The notes beneath the pieces are model-generated. The model did no database searches. It saw nothing but the letters and a program-made list of their open reading frames with translations, and was not told the origin of the DNA. This document shows, piece after piece, positions 8,635 to 18,770 of a stretch of DNA of 64,000 nucleotides (position 1 is the stretch's first letter; every line of letters begins with the position of its first letter). The stretch is from Mycobacterium sp. E1747 (GTDB lineage Bacteria; Actinomycetota; Actinomycetes; Mycobacteriales; Mycobacteriaceae), in contig NZ_LZJI01000188.1 of assembly GCF_001667775.1 (NCBI RefSeq), positions 1 to 64,000 on the forward strand, read 5' to 3'. The position numbers and the translations under genes are program-made.

Positions 8635-9732
8635 ATGAAATCCAGCGATGCCGGTCCGACGTTCGCCGGTGCGCAAGTCGCCGAAGCGGTGTCGCTCGCG
8701 CCGCTGACGACGTTGCGGGTCGGGCCGGTGGCGCGCCGCCTGATCACCTGCACCAGCACGGAGCAGGTGGTCGCCGTAATGCGCGAGCTGGACGCCGAAA
8801 GCCCTGGGGCAGAGCGTTCCCCGGTGTTGGTGTTCGCCGGCGGCTCCAACCTGGTGATCGCCGACACGTGCGCCGACCTGACCGCGGTGCGGCTGGCCAA
8901 CAGCGGCATCACGATCGACGACACCCTGGTCCGCGCGGAGGCGGGCGCGGTGTGGGACGACGTGGTGGTCGCCGCCATCGAGCACGGTCTGGGTGGGCTG
9001 GAATGCCTGTCCGGAATCCCCGGCTCGGCCGGGGCCACCCCGGTGCAAAACGTCGGGGCCTACGGTGCCGAGGTCTCCGACACCATCACCCGAGTCAAGA
9101 TCCTGGACCGCTCCAGTGGGGAGGTGCGATGGGTGCCGGGCGGCGAGCTCGGGTTCGGTTATCGCACCAGCGTGTTGAAACAGGCCGGCCCCGAAATCCC
9201 TTGGGTGGTACTGGAAGTCGAGTTCGCACTGGACGCGTCGGGCCGCAGCGCGCCGTTGCGCTACGGCGAGCTGGCGGCCGCCCTGCGGGTGAGCGGTGGC
9301 GAGCGGGCCGACCCGCGCACGGTCCGCGGGGCGGTGCTCAGGCTGCGGGGCCGCAAAGGGATGGTGCTCAACCCGGACGACCACGACACCTGGAGCGTGG
9401 GTTCTTTCTTCACCAACCCGGTGGTCGCACCCGAGGTGTACGACCGGCTTGCGGCGGCCGTCGACGGCCCGGTCCCGCACTACCCGGCCCCCGACGGCGT
9501 CAAGCTGGCTGCCGGCTGGCTGGTGGAGCGGGCCGGCTTCGCCAAGGGCTATCCGGACGATCCGGCGGCCCGATGCCGGCTGTCCACCAAGCACGCGCTG
9601 GCGCTGACCAACCGCGGTGGCGCCACCACCGAAGAGGTGATCGCGCTGGCCCGCGTCATCCGCGACGGGGTGCGCGATGTGTTTGGTGTCACATTGAGGC
9701 CGGAGCCGGTTCTGCTCGGCTGCAGGCTGTAG
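8635..9732 (+). CDS. murB: UDP-N-acetylenolpyruvoylglucosamine reductase
   Basis: FAD- and NADPH-dependent reductase that makes UDP-MurNAc, an early cytoplasmic step of peptidoglycan synthesis. From the ATG at 8635 it has 365 residues (369 in M. tuberculosis). FAD-binding signatures are [12 protein letters not shown] and [18 protein letters not shown]; the catalytic serine lies in [11 protein letters not shown]; the C-terminal domain ends in [12 protein letters not shown] and [12 protein letters not shown]. An in-frame GTG at 8614 is rejected because it would remove the promoter box shared with the divergent gene. Confidence 0.97.
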   Translation: MKSSDAGPTFAGAQVAEAVSLAPLTTLRVGPVARRLITCTSTEQVVAVMRELDAESPGAERSPVLVFAGGSNLVIADTCADLTAVRLANSGITIDDTLVRAEAGAVWDDVVVAAIEHGLGGLECLSGIPGSAGATPVQNVGAYGAEVSDTITRVKILDRSSGEVRWVPGGELGFGYRTSVLKQAGPEIPWVVLEVEFALDASGRSAPLRYGELAAALRVSGGERADPRTVRGAVLRLRGRKGMVLNPDDHDTWSVGSFFTNPVVAPEVYDRLAAAVDGPVPHYPAPDGVKLAAGWLVERAGFAKGYPDDPAARCRLSTKHALALTNRGGATTEEVIALARVIRDGVRDVFGVTLRPEPVLLGCRL

Positions 9733-9801
9733 CTCCGCATCCCTCGACGCCCGAATTGTCGCGGCGGGGTCGGTGGATTTTGCCCGGTATCTTTGACTTT
9801 C

Positions 9802-11139
9802 GTGAGCACGTCGCGCGACCCGCAGCCGATCAACCGGCGCGTGGCTTTGGCGACCCTCGGACTGGGGGTGTTCGCCCCCGGCGTCTTGGCCGCGTGCGGT
9901 GGCCCGTCGGCCAAGCAGGCCGAGAAGAAGGAGCATCCCGCGCCGAAGCTGAAATTCTCACCGGCCGACGCGACCGAGAACGTGGCGCCGGTCGCGCCGA
10001 TCAGCGTCGAGATCAGCGACGGCTGGTTCCAGCACGTGGCGCTGACGAATTCTGCGGGCAAGGCCGTGGCGGGCAAGTTCAACTCCGACCGGACCGTCTA
10101 CAGGACCACCGAGCCGCTGGGCTACGACGCGACCTACACATGGAGCGGCTCGGCCGTCGGGCATGACGGCAAGGCAATCCCGGTCACGGGCAAATTCACC
10201 ACGGTGTCGCCCAACAAGAAGATCAGTGGGGCGTTCCAGCTGGCCGACGGGCAGACCGTCGGGGTCGCCGCCCCGATCATCATCCAGTTCGACGCCCCGA
10301 TCACCGACAAGGCCGCCGTCGAGAAGGCGCTGACGGTCACGACCAATCCGCCCGTCGAGGGCAGCTGGGCCTGGCTGCCGGACGAGGCGGCGGGCGCCCG
10401 CGTGCACTACCGCACCCGCGAGTACTACCCCGCCGGCACCACCGTCAACGTCGACGCCAAGCTGTACGGGCTCCCGTTCGGAGACAGCGCCTACGGCGCC
10501 GAGGACATCTCGCTGAACATCCAGATCGGCCGCCGACAGGTGGTCAAGGCCGAGGTCTCCTCGCACCGCATCCAGGTGGTCAGGGACGAAGGCGTGATCA
10601 TGGACTTTCCGTGCAGCTACGGCGAGGCCGACAAAGCGCGCAACGTCACCCGCAACGGCATCCACGTGGTCACCGAGAAGTACGCGGACTTCTACATGTC
10701 CAACCCCGCCGCCGGCTACAGCCACGTTCACGAGCGCTGGGCGGTGCGGATCTCCAACAACGGCGAGTTCATCCATGCCAATCCGATGAGTGCGGGCGCG
10801 CAGGGCAACACCAACGTCACCAACGGTTGCATCAACCTGTCGACCGGCGACGCGGAGCAGTACTACGAGTCGGCGATGTACGGCGACCCGGTCGAGGTGA
10901 CCGGCAGCTCGATCCAGCTGTCCTACTCCGATGGCGACCTCTGGGACTGGGCCGTGGATTGGGATACCTGGGTGGCGATGTCGGCGCTGCCGCCGCCCAC
11001 CGCACGCCCGCCCTCCACCCAGATCCCGGTGACCGCGCCGGTGACGCCGTCGACCGCCCCGAGCCTGTCGGGGACGCCGACGACGACGACCACCACCACC
11101 ACCACCTCGTCCAGCCCCGGGGCTAACCCCGGCGGTTAA
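9802..11139 (+). CDS. lprQ: L,D-transpeptidase lipoprotein LprQ (LdtMt5 type)
   Basis: Forms 3-3 crosslinks in peptidoglycan outside the membrane. From the GTG at 9802 it has 445 residues; a TTG at 9793 is an alternative. A twin-arginine and hydrophobic stretch ends in the lipobox LAAC with Cys32. Two Ig-like domains follow, then the YkuD catalytic domain with His325 in IHANPMS and the nucleophile Cys343 in [10 protein letters not shown]. The C-terminus is a Pro/Thr/Ser tail with a run of threonines. The 3' end overlaps that of the convergent SDR gene by 17 bases. Confidence 0.94.
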   Translation: MSTSRDPQPINRRVALATLGLGVFAPGVLAACGGPSAKQAEKKEHPAPKLKFSPADATENVAPVAPISVEISDGWFQHVALTNSAGKAVAGKFNSDRTVYRTTEPLGYDATYTWSGSAVGHDGKAIPVTGKFTTVSPNKKISGAFQLADGQTVGVAAPIIIQFDAPITDKAAVEKALTVTTNPPVEGSWAWLPDEAAGARVHYRTREYYPAGTTVNVDAKLYGLPFGDSAYGAEDISLNIQIGRRQVVKAEVSSHRIQVVRDEGVIMDFPCSYGEADKARNVTRNGIHVVTEKYADFYMSNPAAGYSHVHERWAVRISNNGEFIHANPMSAGAQGNTNVTNGCINLSTGDAEQYYESAMYGDPVEVTGSSIQLSYSDGDLWDWAVDWDTWVAMSALPPPTARPPSTQIPVTAPVTPSTAPSLSGTPTTTTTTTTTSSSPGANPGG

Positions 11140-11872
11140 AGCGGCTGGCCGACGCCTGGTCGCGCGGCTTCATGACGATCAGGTCGAGGTCGACGTGCGG
11201 CGGCCGCGAGGCCACGAAACCGATCACCTCGGCGACATCGGCCGCCACCAATGGCGTGAGGCCGGTGTAGACGGCATCGGCGCGTTGCCGATCGCCGTCG
11301 AAACGGACCAGCGAAAACTCGGTCTCGACCGCGCCCGGCGCGATCTCGGTGAGCCGCACCGGCTTGCCCAGCAGCTCGCCGCGCAGCGTGCGGTGCAGCG
11401 CCCCCTGGGCGTGTTTGGCCGCCGTGTAGCCGGCGCCCCCGTCGTAAACCTCAAGTGCGGCAACCGAAGTCACCGTGACAATCAGGCCGTCACCGGAGTC
11501 GATGAGCTTGGGCAGCAGCGCGCGGGTGACCCGCAGCGTGCCCATCACGTTGGTCTCCCACATCCACCGCCAGTGCTCGAAGTCGGCGTCGACGACCGGC
11601 GCCAGGCCGCGGGCGCCGCCGGCGTTGTTGACCAGCACGTCGACCCGGCTCAGCTCGTCGGCGAGCGCCGCGACCGCCGCGTCGTCTGTGACATCGGCCA
11701 CAATGGCGGTTCCGCCGATCTCCCTCGCGAGGGCATTGATGCGGTCGGCCCGGCGCGCGACCGCGACCACGTGAAAGCCCTGCGCAGCAAGGGTCTGGGC
11801 CGTCGCCTCGCCGATTCCCGAGCTCGCGCCGGTGACCACGGCGACGCGTTCATTCCCGACATTTCCAGCCAT
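11123..11872 (-). CDS. Short-chain dehydrogenase/reductase (Rv0484c orthologue)
   Basis: Classical SDR of 249 residues. The NAD(P)-binding motif TGASSGIG is at residues 14-21, LVNNAGG near residue 83, the catalytic serine in VTSVAAL and the Tyr-x-x-x-Lys pair in GYTAAKHAQ. The arginines after the second strand (AVARRADR) suggest NADP preference. The substrate is unknown. A TAAGGT box lies 7 nt upstream of the ATG, so the message is likely leaderless. The gene is divergent from the ROK regulator, which could control it. Confidence 0.9.
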   Translation of the reverse strand: MAGNVGNERVAVVTGASSGIGEATAQTLAAQGFHVVAVARRADRINALAREIGGTAIVADVTDDAAVAALADELSRVDVLVNNAGGARGLAPVVDADFEHWRWMWETNVMGTLRVTRALLPKLIDSGDGLIVTVTSVAALEVYDGGAGYTAAKHAQGALHRTLRGELLGKPVRLTEIAPGAVETEFSLVRFDGDRQRADAVYTGLTPLVAADVAEVIGFVASRPPHVDLDLIVMKPRDQASASRFNRRG

Positions 11873-11879
11873 CGAGACA

Positions 11880-11885
11880 ACCTTA
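11880..11885 (-). promoter_or_regulatory. Leaderless -10 box of the SDR gene
   Basis: Read on the minus strand these bases are TAAGGT, which fits TANNNT, and seven bases separate them from the ATG at 11872. The adjoining sequence TTAGTGAACGTGCTAA (11883-11898) is a short imperfect dyad that could be an operator for the divergent ROK regulator. Confidence 0.5.
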
Positions 11886-12045
11886 GTGAACGTGCTAAAT
11901 TTTCGGTGTGCACCTCAGCGCCCTGTCCAGCACCACCACCGCGTGTCTTTGCGCGGCGGGTGCGTGCTGTTGTCGCGCACTTTGCCGCTCCTGACTTTCA
12001 GGTGTGGCCAGTGACGGCCAACAAGGACTCGGACAAAGGACGCTC

Positions 12046-13365
12046 GTGCGCTCTAATACCCTCACCCAGACTCATCATTCGCCCACCCGTGCCACCTATC
12101 GGGGCCATCGGTCGGTGCGCCGCCAGATCGTGCCGCCGGCCCTGCACATCGCCGACTCGGCGGCAGCGTCGGTGTTCCGGGCCGTCCGCTTGCGCGGCCC
12201 CGTCGGCCGTGACGTCATCGCCGGCGTCACCTCACTGAGCATCGCGACGGTCAACCGCCAGGTCATCGCCCTGCTCGAGGCCGGTTTGCTGCGGGAACGC
12301 GCCGACCTGGCCGTCTCCGGCGCGATCGGCCGCCCCCGCGTGCCGGTCGAGGTCAACCACGAACCGTTCGTGACGCTGGGCATCCACATTGGGGCCCGCA
12401 CCACCAGCATCGTCGCCACCGACCTGTTCGGCCGCACGCTCGACACCGTCGAGACGCCGACACCGCTCAGCCCCGCCGGGCCGGCCCTGGCGACGCTGGC
12501 CGAAAGCGCCGCCCGCTATCTGCAGCGCTGGCATCGGCGGCGCCCGCTGTGGGTCGGCGTCGCAATCGGTGGGACCGTGGACAGCGCGACCGGTCACGTC
12601 GACCATCCGCGGCTCGGGTGGCGGCAGGCGCCCGTGGGCCCCGTGTTGGCCGACGCGCTGGCCTTGCCCGTGTCGGTGGCCTCGCACGTCGACGCGATGG
12701 CCGGGGCCGAGCTGCTGCTCGGCATGCGGCGATTCCTGCCCAGCTCGCCCACCAGCCTCTACGTGTACGCCCGCGAGACCGTGGGCTACGCGCTGGTGAT
12801 CGGCGGACGGGTGCACTGCCCCGCCAGCGGCCCGGGCACCATCGCCGCCCTGCCCGCCCACTCCGAGTTGCTCGGCGGCACCGGCCAGCTGGAATCCACC
12901 GTCAGCGACGAGGCGGTCCTGGCCGCCGCCCGCCGGCTGCGGATCCTGCCGTTCGCGCCCGCGGGCCGCCCGAACACGTCGGCCGCCGGCATCAACGACC
13001 TGCTGCGGCTGGCCCGCGGCGGCAACGAGCAGGCCAAAGAGCTGCTCAACGAGCGGGGCCGGGTCCTCGGGCAGGCGGTGGCATTGCTGCGCGACATGCT
13101 CAACCCCGACGAACTGGTGGTCGGCGGTCAGGCCTTCACCGAGTATCCCGAGGGCATGGAGCACGTCGAGGCGGCGTTCGCCGAGCACTCGGTGTTGCCG
13201 GCACGCGACATCCGCGTCACCGTCTTCGGCAACCGGGTGCAGGAGGCCGGCGCGGGTACCGTGTCGCTGGGCGGGCTGTACGCCGACCCGCTCGGTGCGA
13301 TGCGCCGCGCGGGCGCGCTGGGGCCGCGGCTGCGCGACGTGACCGCCGACGAGTCTTCCGCTTAA
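12046..13365 (+). CDS. ROK-family transcriptional regulator (Rv0485 orthologue)
   Basis: Protein of 439 residues (438 in M. tuberculosis). The start is the GTG at 12046, five bases after AAAGGA; a longer frame to 12004 has no ribosome site. A winged-helix N-terminal domain (about residues 35-95, [20 protein letters not shown]) is followed by a ROK domain with [29 protein letters not shown] and LVIGGRVHC. In M. tuberculosis the protein was reported to modulate expression of a pe/ppe pair and to be needed for virulence. The sugar-kinase-like domain may bind a sugar ligand. Here it is divergent from the SDR and upstream of mshA. Confidence 0.9.
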   Translation: MRSNTLTQTHHSPTRATYRGHRSVRRQIVPPALHIADSAAASVFRAVRLRGPVGRDVIAGVTSLSIATVNRQVIALLEAGLLRERADLAVSGAIGRPRVPVEVNHEPFVTLGIHIGARTTSIVATDLFGRTLDTVETPTPLSPAGPALATLAESAARYLQRWHRRRPLWVGVAIGGTVDSATGHVDHPRLGWRQAPVGPVLADALALPVSVASHVDAMAGAELLLGMRRFLPSSPTSLYVYARETVGYALVIGGRVHCPASGPGTIAALPAHSELLGGTGQLESTVSDEAVLAAARRLRILPFAPAGRPNTSAAGINDLLRLARGGNEQAKELLNERGRVLGQAVALLRDMLNPDELVVGGQAFTEYPEGMEHVEAAFAEHSVLPARDIRVTVFGNRVQEAGAGTVSLGGLYADPLGAMRRAGALGPRLRDVTADESSA

Positions 13366-13424
13366 CGCGAAGCCGTATCCGGGGCGTTGGGCTCGTGGGT
13401 CGAGCGTTCTGTAAAGATGAAAGT

Positions 13425-14696
13425 GTGTGGCACGACGACGTCTTTCGGCTGAAACCGCGCCGCGTCGCCGTGTTGGCGGTGCACACCTCGCCCCTGGCGC
13501 AGCCGGGCACCGGCGACGCCGGGGGGATGAACGTCTACGTGTTGCAGACCGCGTTGCACCTGGCGCGCCGCGGCATCGAGGTGGAGATCTTCACGCGGGC
13601 TACCGCGTCCGCGGACCCGCCGGTCGCACGGGTGGCGCCCGGCGTGCTGGTGCGCAACGTGGTGGCGGGGCCGTTCGAGGGTCTCGATAAGTACGACCTG
13701 CCCACCCAGTTGTGCGCGTTCGCCGCCGGGGTGCTGCGCGCGGAAGCCTCGCACGAGCCGGGCTACTACGACATCGTGCATTCGCACTATTGGCTCTCCG
13801 GACAGGTCGGGTGGTTGGCCCGCGACCGCTGGGCGGTGCCGCTGGTGCACACCGCGCACACGCTCGCAGCGGTCAAGAATGCGGCGCTGGCCGCGGGTGA
13901 CGCGCCCGAGCCGCGGCTGCGCACGGTCGGCGAACAGCAGGTGGTCGACGAGGCCGACCGGCTGATCGTCAACACCGACGACGAAGCCAGGCAATTGATT
14001 TCGATCCACCGCGCCGACCCGGGCCGCATCGACGTGGTCCACCCCGGCGTGGATCTCGAGGTGTTTCGCCCTGGTGATCGCGGCGCGGCCAAGGCCGCAC
14101 TGGGGTTGCCGCTCGACGAGGACGTGGTGGCATTCGTGGGGCGCATCCAGCCGCTGAAGGCGCCCGACATCGTGCTGCGCGCCGCCGCGCGATTGCCGGG
14201 CGTGCGCATCGTGGTCGCCGGCGGCCCTTCGGGCAGCGGCCTGGCCTCCCCGGGCGGACTGCACGAGCTCGCCGATGAACTCGGCATCACCGCGCGGGTG
14301 ACTTTCCTGCCCCCGCAGTCCCGCTCCGATCTGGCCACCCTGTTCCAGGCCGCCAGCTTGGTCGCGGTGCCGAGCTATTCGGAGTCGTTCGGCCTGGTCG
14401 CCGTCGAGGCCCAAGCGTGTGGCACCCCGGTGGTGGCCGCCGCGGTCGGCGGCCTTCCGGTTGCCGTGCGGGACGGGATCACCGGCACGCTGGTAGCCGG
14501 CCACGATGTCGATCGGTGGGCGGACGCGCTGGACCGGATGCTGCGCTTGCCGGCGCCGCAGGCCGCGGCGATGAGCCGGGCCGCCGCCGCGCACGCGGCC
14601 ACGTTCTCCTGGGAGAACACCACCGACGCGCTGCTGGCCAGCTATCGCCGCGCGATCAGCGAGTACACCGCCGAACGCCGCGGGGTGGGCGCGTGA
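13425..14696 (+). CDS. mshA: D-inositol-3-phosphate glycosyltransferase MshA
   Basis: GT-B retaining glycosyltransferase (GT4) that joins GlcNAc to inositol 3-phosphate, the first committed step of mycothiol synthesis. From the GTG at 13425 it has 423 residues; a GTG at 13395 would add ten. The family opening [21 protein letters not shown] is present (key part GTGDAGGMN), then [32 protein letters not shown] and the C-terminal nucleotide-sugar motif [17 protein letters not shown], which contains the paired glutamates. It is coupled to the following YbjN gene by a GTGA overlap. Confidence 0.95.
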   Translation: MWHDDVFRLKPRRVAVLAVHTSPLAQPGTGDAGGMNVYVLQTALHLARRGIEVEIFTRATASADPPVARVAPGVLVRNVVAGPFEGLDKYDLPTQLCAFAAGVLRAEASHEPGYYDIVHSHYWLSGQVGWLARDRWAVPLVHTAHTLAAVKNAALAAGDAPEPRLRTVGEQQVVDEADRLIVNTDDEARQLISIHRADPGRIDVVHPGVDLEVFRPGDRGAAKAALGLPLDEDVVAFVGRIQPLKAPDIVLRAAARLPGVRIVVAGGPSGSGLASPGGLHELADELGITARVTFLPPQSRSDLATLFQAASLVAVPSYSESFGLVAVEAQACGTPVVAAAVGGLPVAVRDGITGTLVAGHDVDRWADALDRMLRLPAPQAAAMSRAAAAHAATFSWENTTDALLASYRRAISEYTAERRGVGA

Positions 14697-15199
14697 GCGC
14701 CACGGTCGAGCGCGTGATCGAGGACGCGTTGCAGGCCAGCGGTCTCGTGTACTCCAAACACGATGGCGCGCACGGCGGTTCATCCGGACTGGTGGTGGAG
14801 CTGCCCGGCGAGCGCAAGCTCAAGACCAACACCATCCTGAGCGTCGGCGAGCACTCGGTGCGTGTCGAGGCGTTCGTGTGCCGAAAGCCCGACGAGAACC
14901 ACGAGGGGGTCTACCGCTTCCTGCTCAGGCGGAACCGCCGCCTCTACGGCGTGGCCTACACGCTGGACAACGTCGGCGACATCTACCTGGTTGGCCGCAT
15001 GTCACTGGCATCCGTGGACGCCGACGAGATCGACCGGGTGCTCGGACAGGTGCTCGAGGCGGTGGACGCGGACTTCAACACGCTGCTCGAGTTGGGATTT
15101 CGCTCGTCGATCCAGAAAGAATGGGAGTGGCGGGTGTCTCGCGGCGAGTCGCTGAAGAACCTGCAGGCGTTCGCTCATTTGATCGACGACGACGAATAA
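14693..15199 (+). CDS. YbjN-domain protein (Rv0487 orthologue)
   Basis: Protein of 168 residues that starts with the GTG at 14693, overlapping the mshA stop by four bases. YbjN domains resemble type III secretion chaperones in fold and have no known catalytic activity. Visible features are an N-terminal helix ([14 protein letters not shown]), a central beta-sheet ([38 protein letters not shown]) and a C-terminal helical part ending in an acidic tail (AHLIDDDE). In M. tuberculosis a LysE-type transporter gene follows; here the mutase gene begins after 10 bp. Confidence 0.83.
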   Translation: MSATVERVIEDALQASGLVYSKHDGAHGGSSGLVVELPGERKLKTNTILSVGEHSVRVEAFVCRKPDENHEGVYRFLLRRNRRLYGVAYTLDNVGDIYLVGRMSLASVDADEIDRVLGQVLEAVDADFNTLLELGFRSSIQKEWEWRVSRGESLKNLQAFAHLIDDDE

Positions 15200-15209
15200 G
15201 CTAACCGGC

Positions 15210-15959
15210 ATGGGAGATACCGGCACGTTGGTGCTGCTCCGCCACGGCGAGAGCGAATGGAACGCAAGCAACCAGTTCACCGGGTGGGTCGACGTGGACC
15301 TGACCGAGAAGGGCCGGGCCGAGGCCGTGCGCAGCGGCGGGCTGCTGGCCGAGCAGAACCTGTTGCCCGACATCCTCTACACGTCGCTGCTGCGCCGCGC
15401 GATCACCACGGCGCACCTGGCCCTGGACGCCGCCGACCGGTTGTGGATCCCGGTGCGGCGCAGCTGGCGGCTGAACGAACGGCACTACGGGGCGCTGCAG
15501 GGCCTGAACAAGGCGGAGACCAAGGACCGCTACGGCGAGGAGCAGTTCATGACCTGGCGGCGCAGCTACGACACGCCGCCGCCGCCGATCGAGAAGGGTA
15601 GCCCGTTCAGCCAGGACGCCGACCCCCGCTACGCCGACATCGGTGGCGGCCCGCTGACCGAATGCCTGGCCGACGTGGTCCTGCGGTTTCTGCCGTACTT
15701 CACCGACGTCATCGTGCCGGACCTACGCAGCGGTAAGACGGTGCTGATCGTCGCGCACGGTAACTCGCTGCGGGCTCTGGTCAAGTACCTCGACCAGATG
15801 TCGGACGACGACGTCGTCGGGCTGAACATTCCGACCGGGATCCCGCTGCGCTACGACCTCGACGCCGACCTGCGGCCGACGGTCCCGGGCGGCACCTACC
15901 TCGATCCGGAGGCGGCCGCGGCGGGTGCCGCCGCGGTTGCCAGCCAGGGGCGCCGGTAA
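15210..15959 (+). CDS. gpmA: 2,3-bisphosphoglycerate-dependent phosphoglycerate mutase
   Basis: Glycolytic and gluconeogenic enzyme of 249 residues interconverting 3- and 2-phosphoglycerate. The phosphohistidine motif [10 protein letters not shown] is at residues 9-18; [17 protein letters not shown] carries the catalytic Glu; the second active-site histidine is in [16 protein letters not shown]. The length matches the family. It lies just downstream of the mycothiol gene pair and upstream of senX3-regX3, in the same place as gpm1 in M. tuberculosis. Confidence 0.97.
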   Translation: MGDTGTLVLLRHGESEWNASNQFTGWVDVDLTEKGRAEAVRSGGLLAEQNLLPDILYTSLLRRAITTAHLALDAADRLWIPVRRSWRLNERHYGALQGLNKAETKDRYGEEQFMTWRRSYDTPPPPIEKGSPFSQDADPRYADIGGGPLTECLADVVLRFLPYFTDVIVPDLRSGKTVLIVAHGNSLRALVKYLDQMSDDDVVGLNIPTGIPLRYDLDADLRPTVPGGTYLDPEAAAAGAAAVASQGRR

Positions 15960-16010
15960 AACGCGCCACGGGCCCAGGCGAGTTTCACAGGCCAGTTTGC
16001 CGAACATCGC

Positions 16011-16027
16011 GTGAACGGGAGTGGAAC
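16011..16027. promoter_or_regulatory. Candidate RegX3 box upstream of senX3
   Basis: GTGAAC (16011-16016) and GTGGAAC (16021-16027) form a direct repeat in which the GAAC cores are 11 bp apart, the spacing used by PhoB-class regulators such as RegX3. The site lies about 85 bp upstream of senX3, where autoregulation is known in M. smegmatis and M. tuberculosis. Assignment from pattern only. Confidence 0.35.
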
Positions 16028-16097
16028 ACCTGAAGCGGAATGTGTGACTTGTCCGATTTTGGCCTCGTTCCGCTAGGGCTGTGTTTCCGAAGATTTG

Positions 16098-16103
16098 TAG
16101 GAT
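16098..16103 (+). promoter_or_regulatory. Leaderless -10 box of senX3
   Basis: TAGGAT fits TANNNT and ends seven bases before the GTG at 16111 that matches the known SenX3 N-terminus. This supports both the promoter and the choice of that start. Confidence 0.5.
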
Positions 16104-16110
16104 TTGCTAT

Positions 16111-17331
16111 GTGACTGTGTTCTCGGCGCTGTTGCTGGCCGGGGTCTTGTCCGTGCTGGGGCTGGCCATTGGTGTAGCAGCCGGAACCCGGCTGTCGCCG
16201 AAAGCCGCTCACCGCAGGCAGCGGGTGAGCGCCGAGTGGACCGGGATCACCGTCGCGCAGATGCTGCAACGCATCGTCGCGCTGATGCCGCTGGGGGTGG
16301 CGGTGGTCGATTCCCACCGCGACGTCGTCTACCTCAACGATCAGGCCAGGGAGCTGGGCCTGGTGCGCGACCGCCAGCTCGACGACCAGGCGTGGGAGGC
16401 GGCACAGCAGGCGCTTGGCGGGGTCGACGTCGAATTCGACCTGCGGCCGGCCAAACGGGCGGCCGGCCGGTCCGGGCTGGCGGTGCACGGCCAGGCGCGG
16501 CTGCTCAGTGAGGAAGACCGGCGGTTCGCCGTGGTGTTCGCCCACGACCAGTCCGATTACGCGCGCATGGAGGCCACCAGGCGCGACTTCGTGGCCAACG
16601 TCAGCCACGAGCTCAAGACCCCGGTGGGCGCCATGGCCCTGCTCGCCGAGGCTCTGCTGGCGTCCTCGGACGACTCCGAAACAGTCCGCCGGTTTGCCGA
16701 GCGGGTGCTCGTCGAAGCCAACCGGCTGGGGGACATGGTCGCCGAGCTGATCGAGCTGTCCCGGCTGCAGGGCGCCGAGCGGTTGCCCAACGTAACCGAG
16801 GTCGACGTGGACACCGTAGTGTCCGAGGCGATTTCACGTCACAAGGTCGCCGCCGACAACGCTCAGATCGAGGTGCGCACCGATGCCCCCAGCGGCCTAC
16901 GGGTGCTGGGCGACGAAACGCTTCTGGTCACCGCCCTGGCCAACCTGGTGTCCAATGCGATCGCCTACTCGCCACCCGGTTCGCCGGTTTCGATCAGCCG
17001 CCGCCGTCGTGGGGACAACATCGAGATCGCCGTCACCGACCGGGGCATCGGGATCGCGCTGGAGGATCAGGAGCGGGTCTTCGAGCGGTTCTTCCGGGGG
17101 GACAAGGCACGCTCGCGCGCCACTGGCGGCAGCGGGCTGGGCCTGGCGATCGTCAAACATGTCGCGGCCAATCACAACGGCAGCATCGGGGTGTGGAGCA
17201 AGCCGGGGACGGGCTCCACCTTCACGCTGTCGATTCCGGCCTACAAGGACAACGACGAAGAACCCGAACAACCGCAGGGCCGCGAGGTGCGGCCCAACAG
17301 GTCACAACGAGAGGAAGAACTAAGTCGATGA
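16111..17331 (+). CDS. senX3: Sensor histidine kinase SenX3
   Basis: Sensor kinase of the phosphate-starvation two-component system. From the GTG at 16111 it has 406 residues and begins [14 protein letters not shown] as in M. tuberculosis (410). One N-terminal membrane segment is followed by a PAS-like region (about 50-140). The H-box [14 protein letters not shown] carries His166; the ATP-binding N-box is [11 protein letters not shown], the G-boxes are DRGIGI and [11 protein letters not shown]. The stop overlaps the first ATGA of a MIRU unit that separates it from regX3. Confidence 0.97.
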   Translation: MTVFSALLLAGVLSVLGLAIGVAAGTRLSPKAAHRRQRVSAEWTGITVAQMLQRIVALMPLGVAVVDSHRDVVYLNDQARELGLVRDRQLDDQAWEAAQQALGGVDVEFDLRPAKRAAGRSGLAVHGQARLLSEEDRRFAVVFAHDQSDYARMEATRRDFVANVSHELKTPVGAMALLAEALLASSDDSETVRRFAERVLVEANRLGDMVAELIELSRLQGAERLPNVTEVDVDTVVSEAISRHKVAADNAQIEVRTDAPSGLRVLGDETLLVTALANLVSNAIAYSPPGSPVSISRRRRGDNIEIAVTDRGIGIALEDQERVFERFFRGDKARSRATGGSGLGLAIVKHVAANHNGSIGVWSKPGTGSTFTLSIPAYKDNDEEPEQPQGREVRPNRSQREEELSR

Positions 17332-17380
17332 CCCGCGCTAACGACGCTGCACAGCGTCGCGATCAGAAGGAGTGGCGCGC
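17328..17380 (+). repeat. Single 53-bp MIRU between senX3 and regX3
   Basis: The unit starts with the ATGA that overlaps the senX3 stop and ends just before the ATGA that opens regX3, so the period is exactly 53 bp. Its end AGAAGGAGTGGCGCGC supplies the ribosome site for regX3 (AGAAGGAG, 17365-17372), and it holds a small dyad GACGCT/AGCGTC. It could encode an 18-residue peptide. This matches the MIRU class first described in this intergenic region of the M. tuberculosis complex, as a single short copy. Confidence 0.8.
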
Positions 17381-18064
17381 ATGACCAGTGTGCTGATCGT
17401 GGAGGACGAGGAGTCGCTGGCCGATCCGCTGGCGTTCCTGTTGCGCAAGGAGGGCTTCGAGGCCACGGTCGTGACGGATGGACCGGCCGCGCTGGCCGAG
17501 TTCGACCGTGGCGGCGCCGACATCGTGCTGCTCGACTTGATGCTGCCCGGCATGTCGGGCACCGACGTGTGCAAGCAGCTGCGCGCCCGTTCCAGCGTGC
17601 CGGTGATCATGGTGACCGCCCGAGACAGCGAGATCGACAAGGTCGTCGGGCTGGAACTCGGTGCCGACGACTACGTGACCAAGCCGTATTCGGCGCGCGA
17701 GTTGATCGCCCGGATTCGCGCGGTGCTCCGCCGTGGCGGTGACGACGACTCCGAGATCAGCGACGGTGTGCTCGAGTCGGGACCGGTGCGGATGGACGTC
17801 GAGCGTCACGTCGTCTCGGTCAACGGCGACACGATCACCTTGCCGCTCAAGGAGTTTGACCTGCTCGAGTACCTGATGCGCAACAGTGGTCGGGTGTTGA
17901 CCCGCGGGCAGCTGATCGATCGGGTGTGGGGCGCCGATTACGTCGGCGACACCAAGACGCTCGACGTCCACGTCAAGCGTCTGCGGTCCAAGATCGAAGC
18001 CGACCCGGCCAACCCGGTCCACCTGGTGACCGTGCGGGGTCTCGGTTACAAGCTGGAGGGCTAA
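17381..18064 (+). CDS. regX3: Response regulator RegX3
   Basis: OmpR/PhoB-family response regulator of 227 residues, identical in length to the M. tuberculosis protein. The receiver domain has the acidic pocket EDEES, the phosphoacceptor Asp52 in VLLDLMLPG, Thr in VTARDSE and Lys in VTKPYSARELIARI. The DNA-binding winged helix covers about 130-227 (ITLPLKEFDLLEYLM, GADYVGDTKTLDVHVKRLR, VRGLGYKLEG). It controls phosphate uptake and other starvation genes with SenX3. The ribosome site lies in the MIRU unit upstream. Confidence 0.98.
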   Translation: MTSVLIVEDEESLADPLAFLLRKEGFEATVVTDGPAALAEFDRGGADIVLLDLMLPGMSGTDVCKQLRARSSVPVIMVTARDSEIDKVVGLELGADDYVTKPYSARELIARIRAVLRRGGDDDSEISDGVLESGPVRMDVERHVVSVNGDTITLPLKEFDLLEYLMRNSGRVLTRGQLIDRVWGADYVGDTKTLDVHVKRLRSKIEADPANPVHLVTVRGLGYKLEG

Positions 18065-18086
18065 ACCGAGTCGGTGAAAGTGCGGA

Positions 18087-18299
18087 TTATCGCGCCGCCT
18101 TGGCGGCCTCGCGATGACCCCTCTTTTTCGCACGGGTCGAACAGCAATGCGACATATCGCAATGGAACTGATTACTGCATTCATGCGAGCAATAAATTGA
18201 CGCGGCCGGAAGCCAATCCGGATCGGACAGGTCGCGTGGTCGGTCGCTGGGATCGAACGTGTGGCCGCAATGCACGCAGGTCCTGACCTTCGTAGCCAT
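18087..18299 (-). CDS. Small Cys/His-rich protein, possible zinc ribbon
   Basis: Open frame of 70 residues with an ATG at 18297-18299. It has CVHCGHTFDP near the N-terminus and IYCSHECSNQFHCDMSHCC further on, giving paired Cys-x-x-Cys and Cys/His sites that could hold one zinc ion. The C-terminus is basic (RAKKRGHREAAKAAR). I do not recognise a named family. It faces the end of regX3, and the DNA around it has less G+C than its neighbours. The codon pattern and the ordered cysteines make chance less likely, but expression is unproven. Confidence 0.5.
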   Translation of the reverse strand: MATKVRTCVHCGHTFDPSDRPRDLSDPDWLPAASIYCSHECSNQFHCDMSHCCSTRAKKRGHREAAKAAR

Positions 18300-18770
18300 G
18301 CCGTCAGGCTACGCGCGAGCGCACTTTATCGCCGCTGGTTTCTGCATTTTCGCAAAGTCGCCAAGTGGGCAATTCAGCCCGGAATTGCCCACTCCAGCGA
18401 ATTACTTTTTGTAACTAACTCGGTCGTGTCCGTTTGTCGATTGCACCGCGGTCCGACGCGGCCGCGCGGTCATTCTCGATGAAATCTGCCGCGGGACAGG
18501 TCAATAGACGGTTGGTCGGCACCATCTAGCGAAATAGCTTGGGGCGCAGACGCTTTCTACGTGTGCGTGGCCGGCCGGCGTCGCGAGTGGCCCGGGCGGG
18601 ATGCGCGGCCCCCGCGCGACGGTAACTCGGCACGCGAGCAGGACGGCGCACCGGAGGAATTAATCCGGCGGCCATGACGTTCGGGTTAGCCGTGGCGCAC
18701 GCGACGAAATGCTGGAACAGATGAGGTGTCTTAGCCTGTGCCCGTTGGGCGACCGTGATCGGGGGGAACG
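18300..18770. other. Intergenic region upstream of mmpS-mmpL, no gene seen
   Basis: About 470 bases without a convincing ORF, RNA gene or terminator. It presumably carries the mmpS-mmpL promoter. A GGAGG at 18653-18657 is too far (16 nt) from the ATG at 18674, which would give only 16 codons. No clear long operator dyad was found by eye. Confidence 0.5.

Noticed and set aside
12549-13394. Long N-terminal extension of mshA
   Set aside because: The extension is the ROK gene read out of frame; MshA similarity begins only near residue [13 protein letters not shown] downstream of 13425.
18674-18724. 16-codon ORF upstream of mmpS (MTFGLAVAHATKCWNR)
   Set aside because: The GGAGG is 16 nt away and nothing else supports translation.
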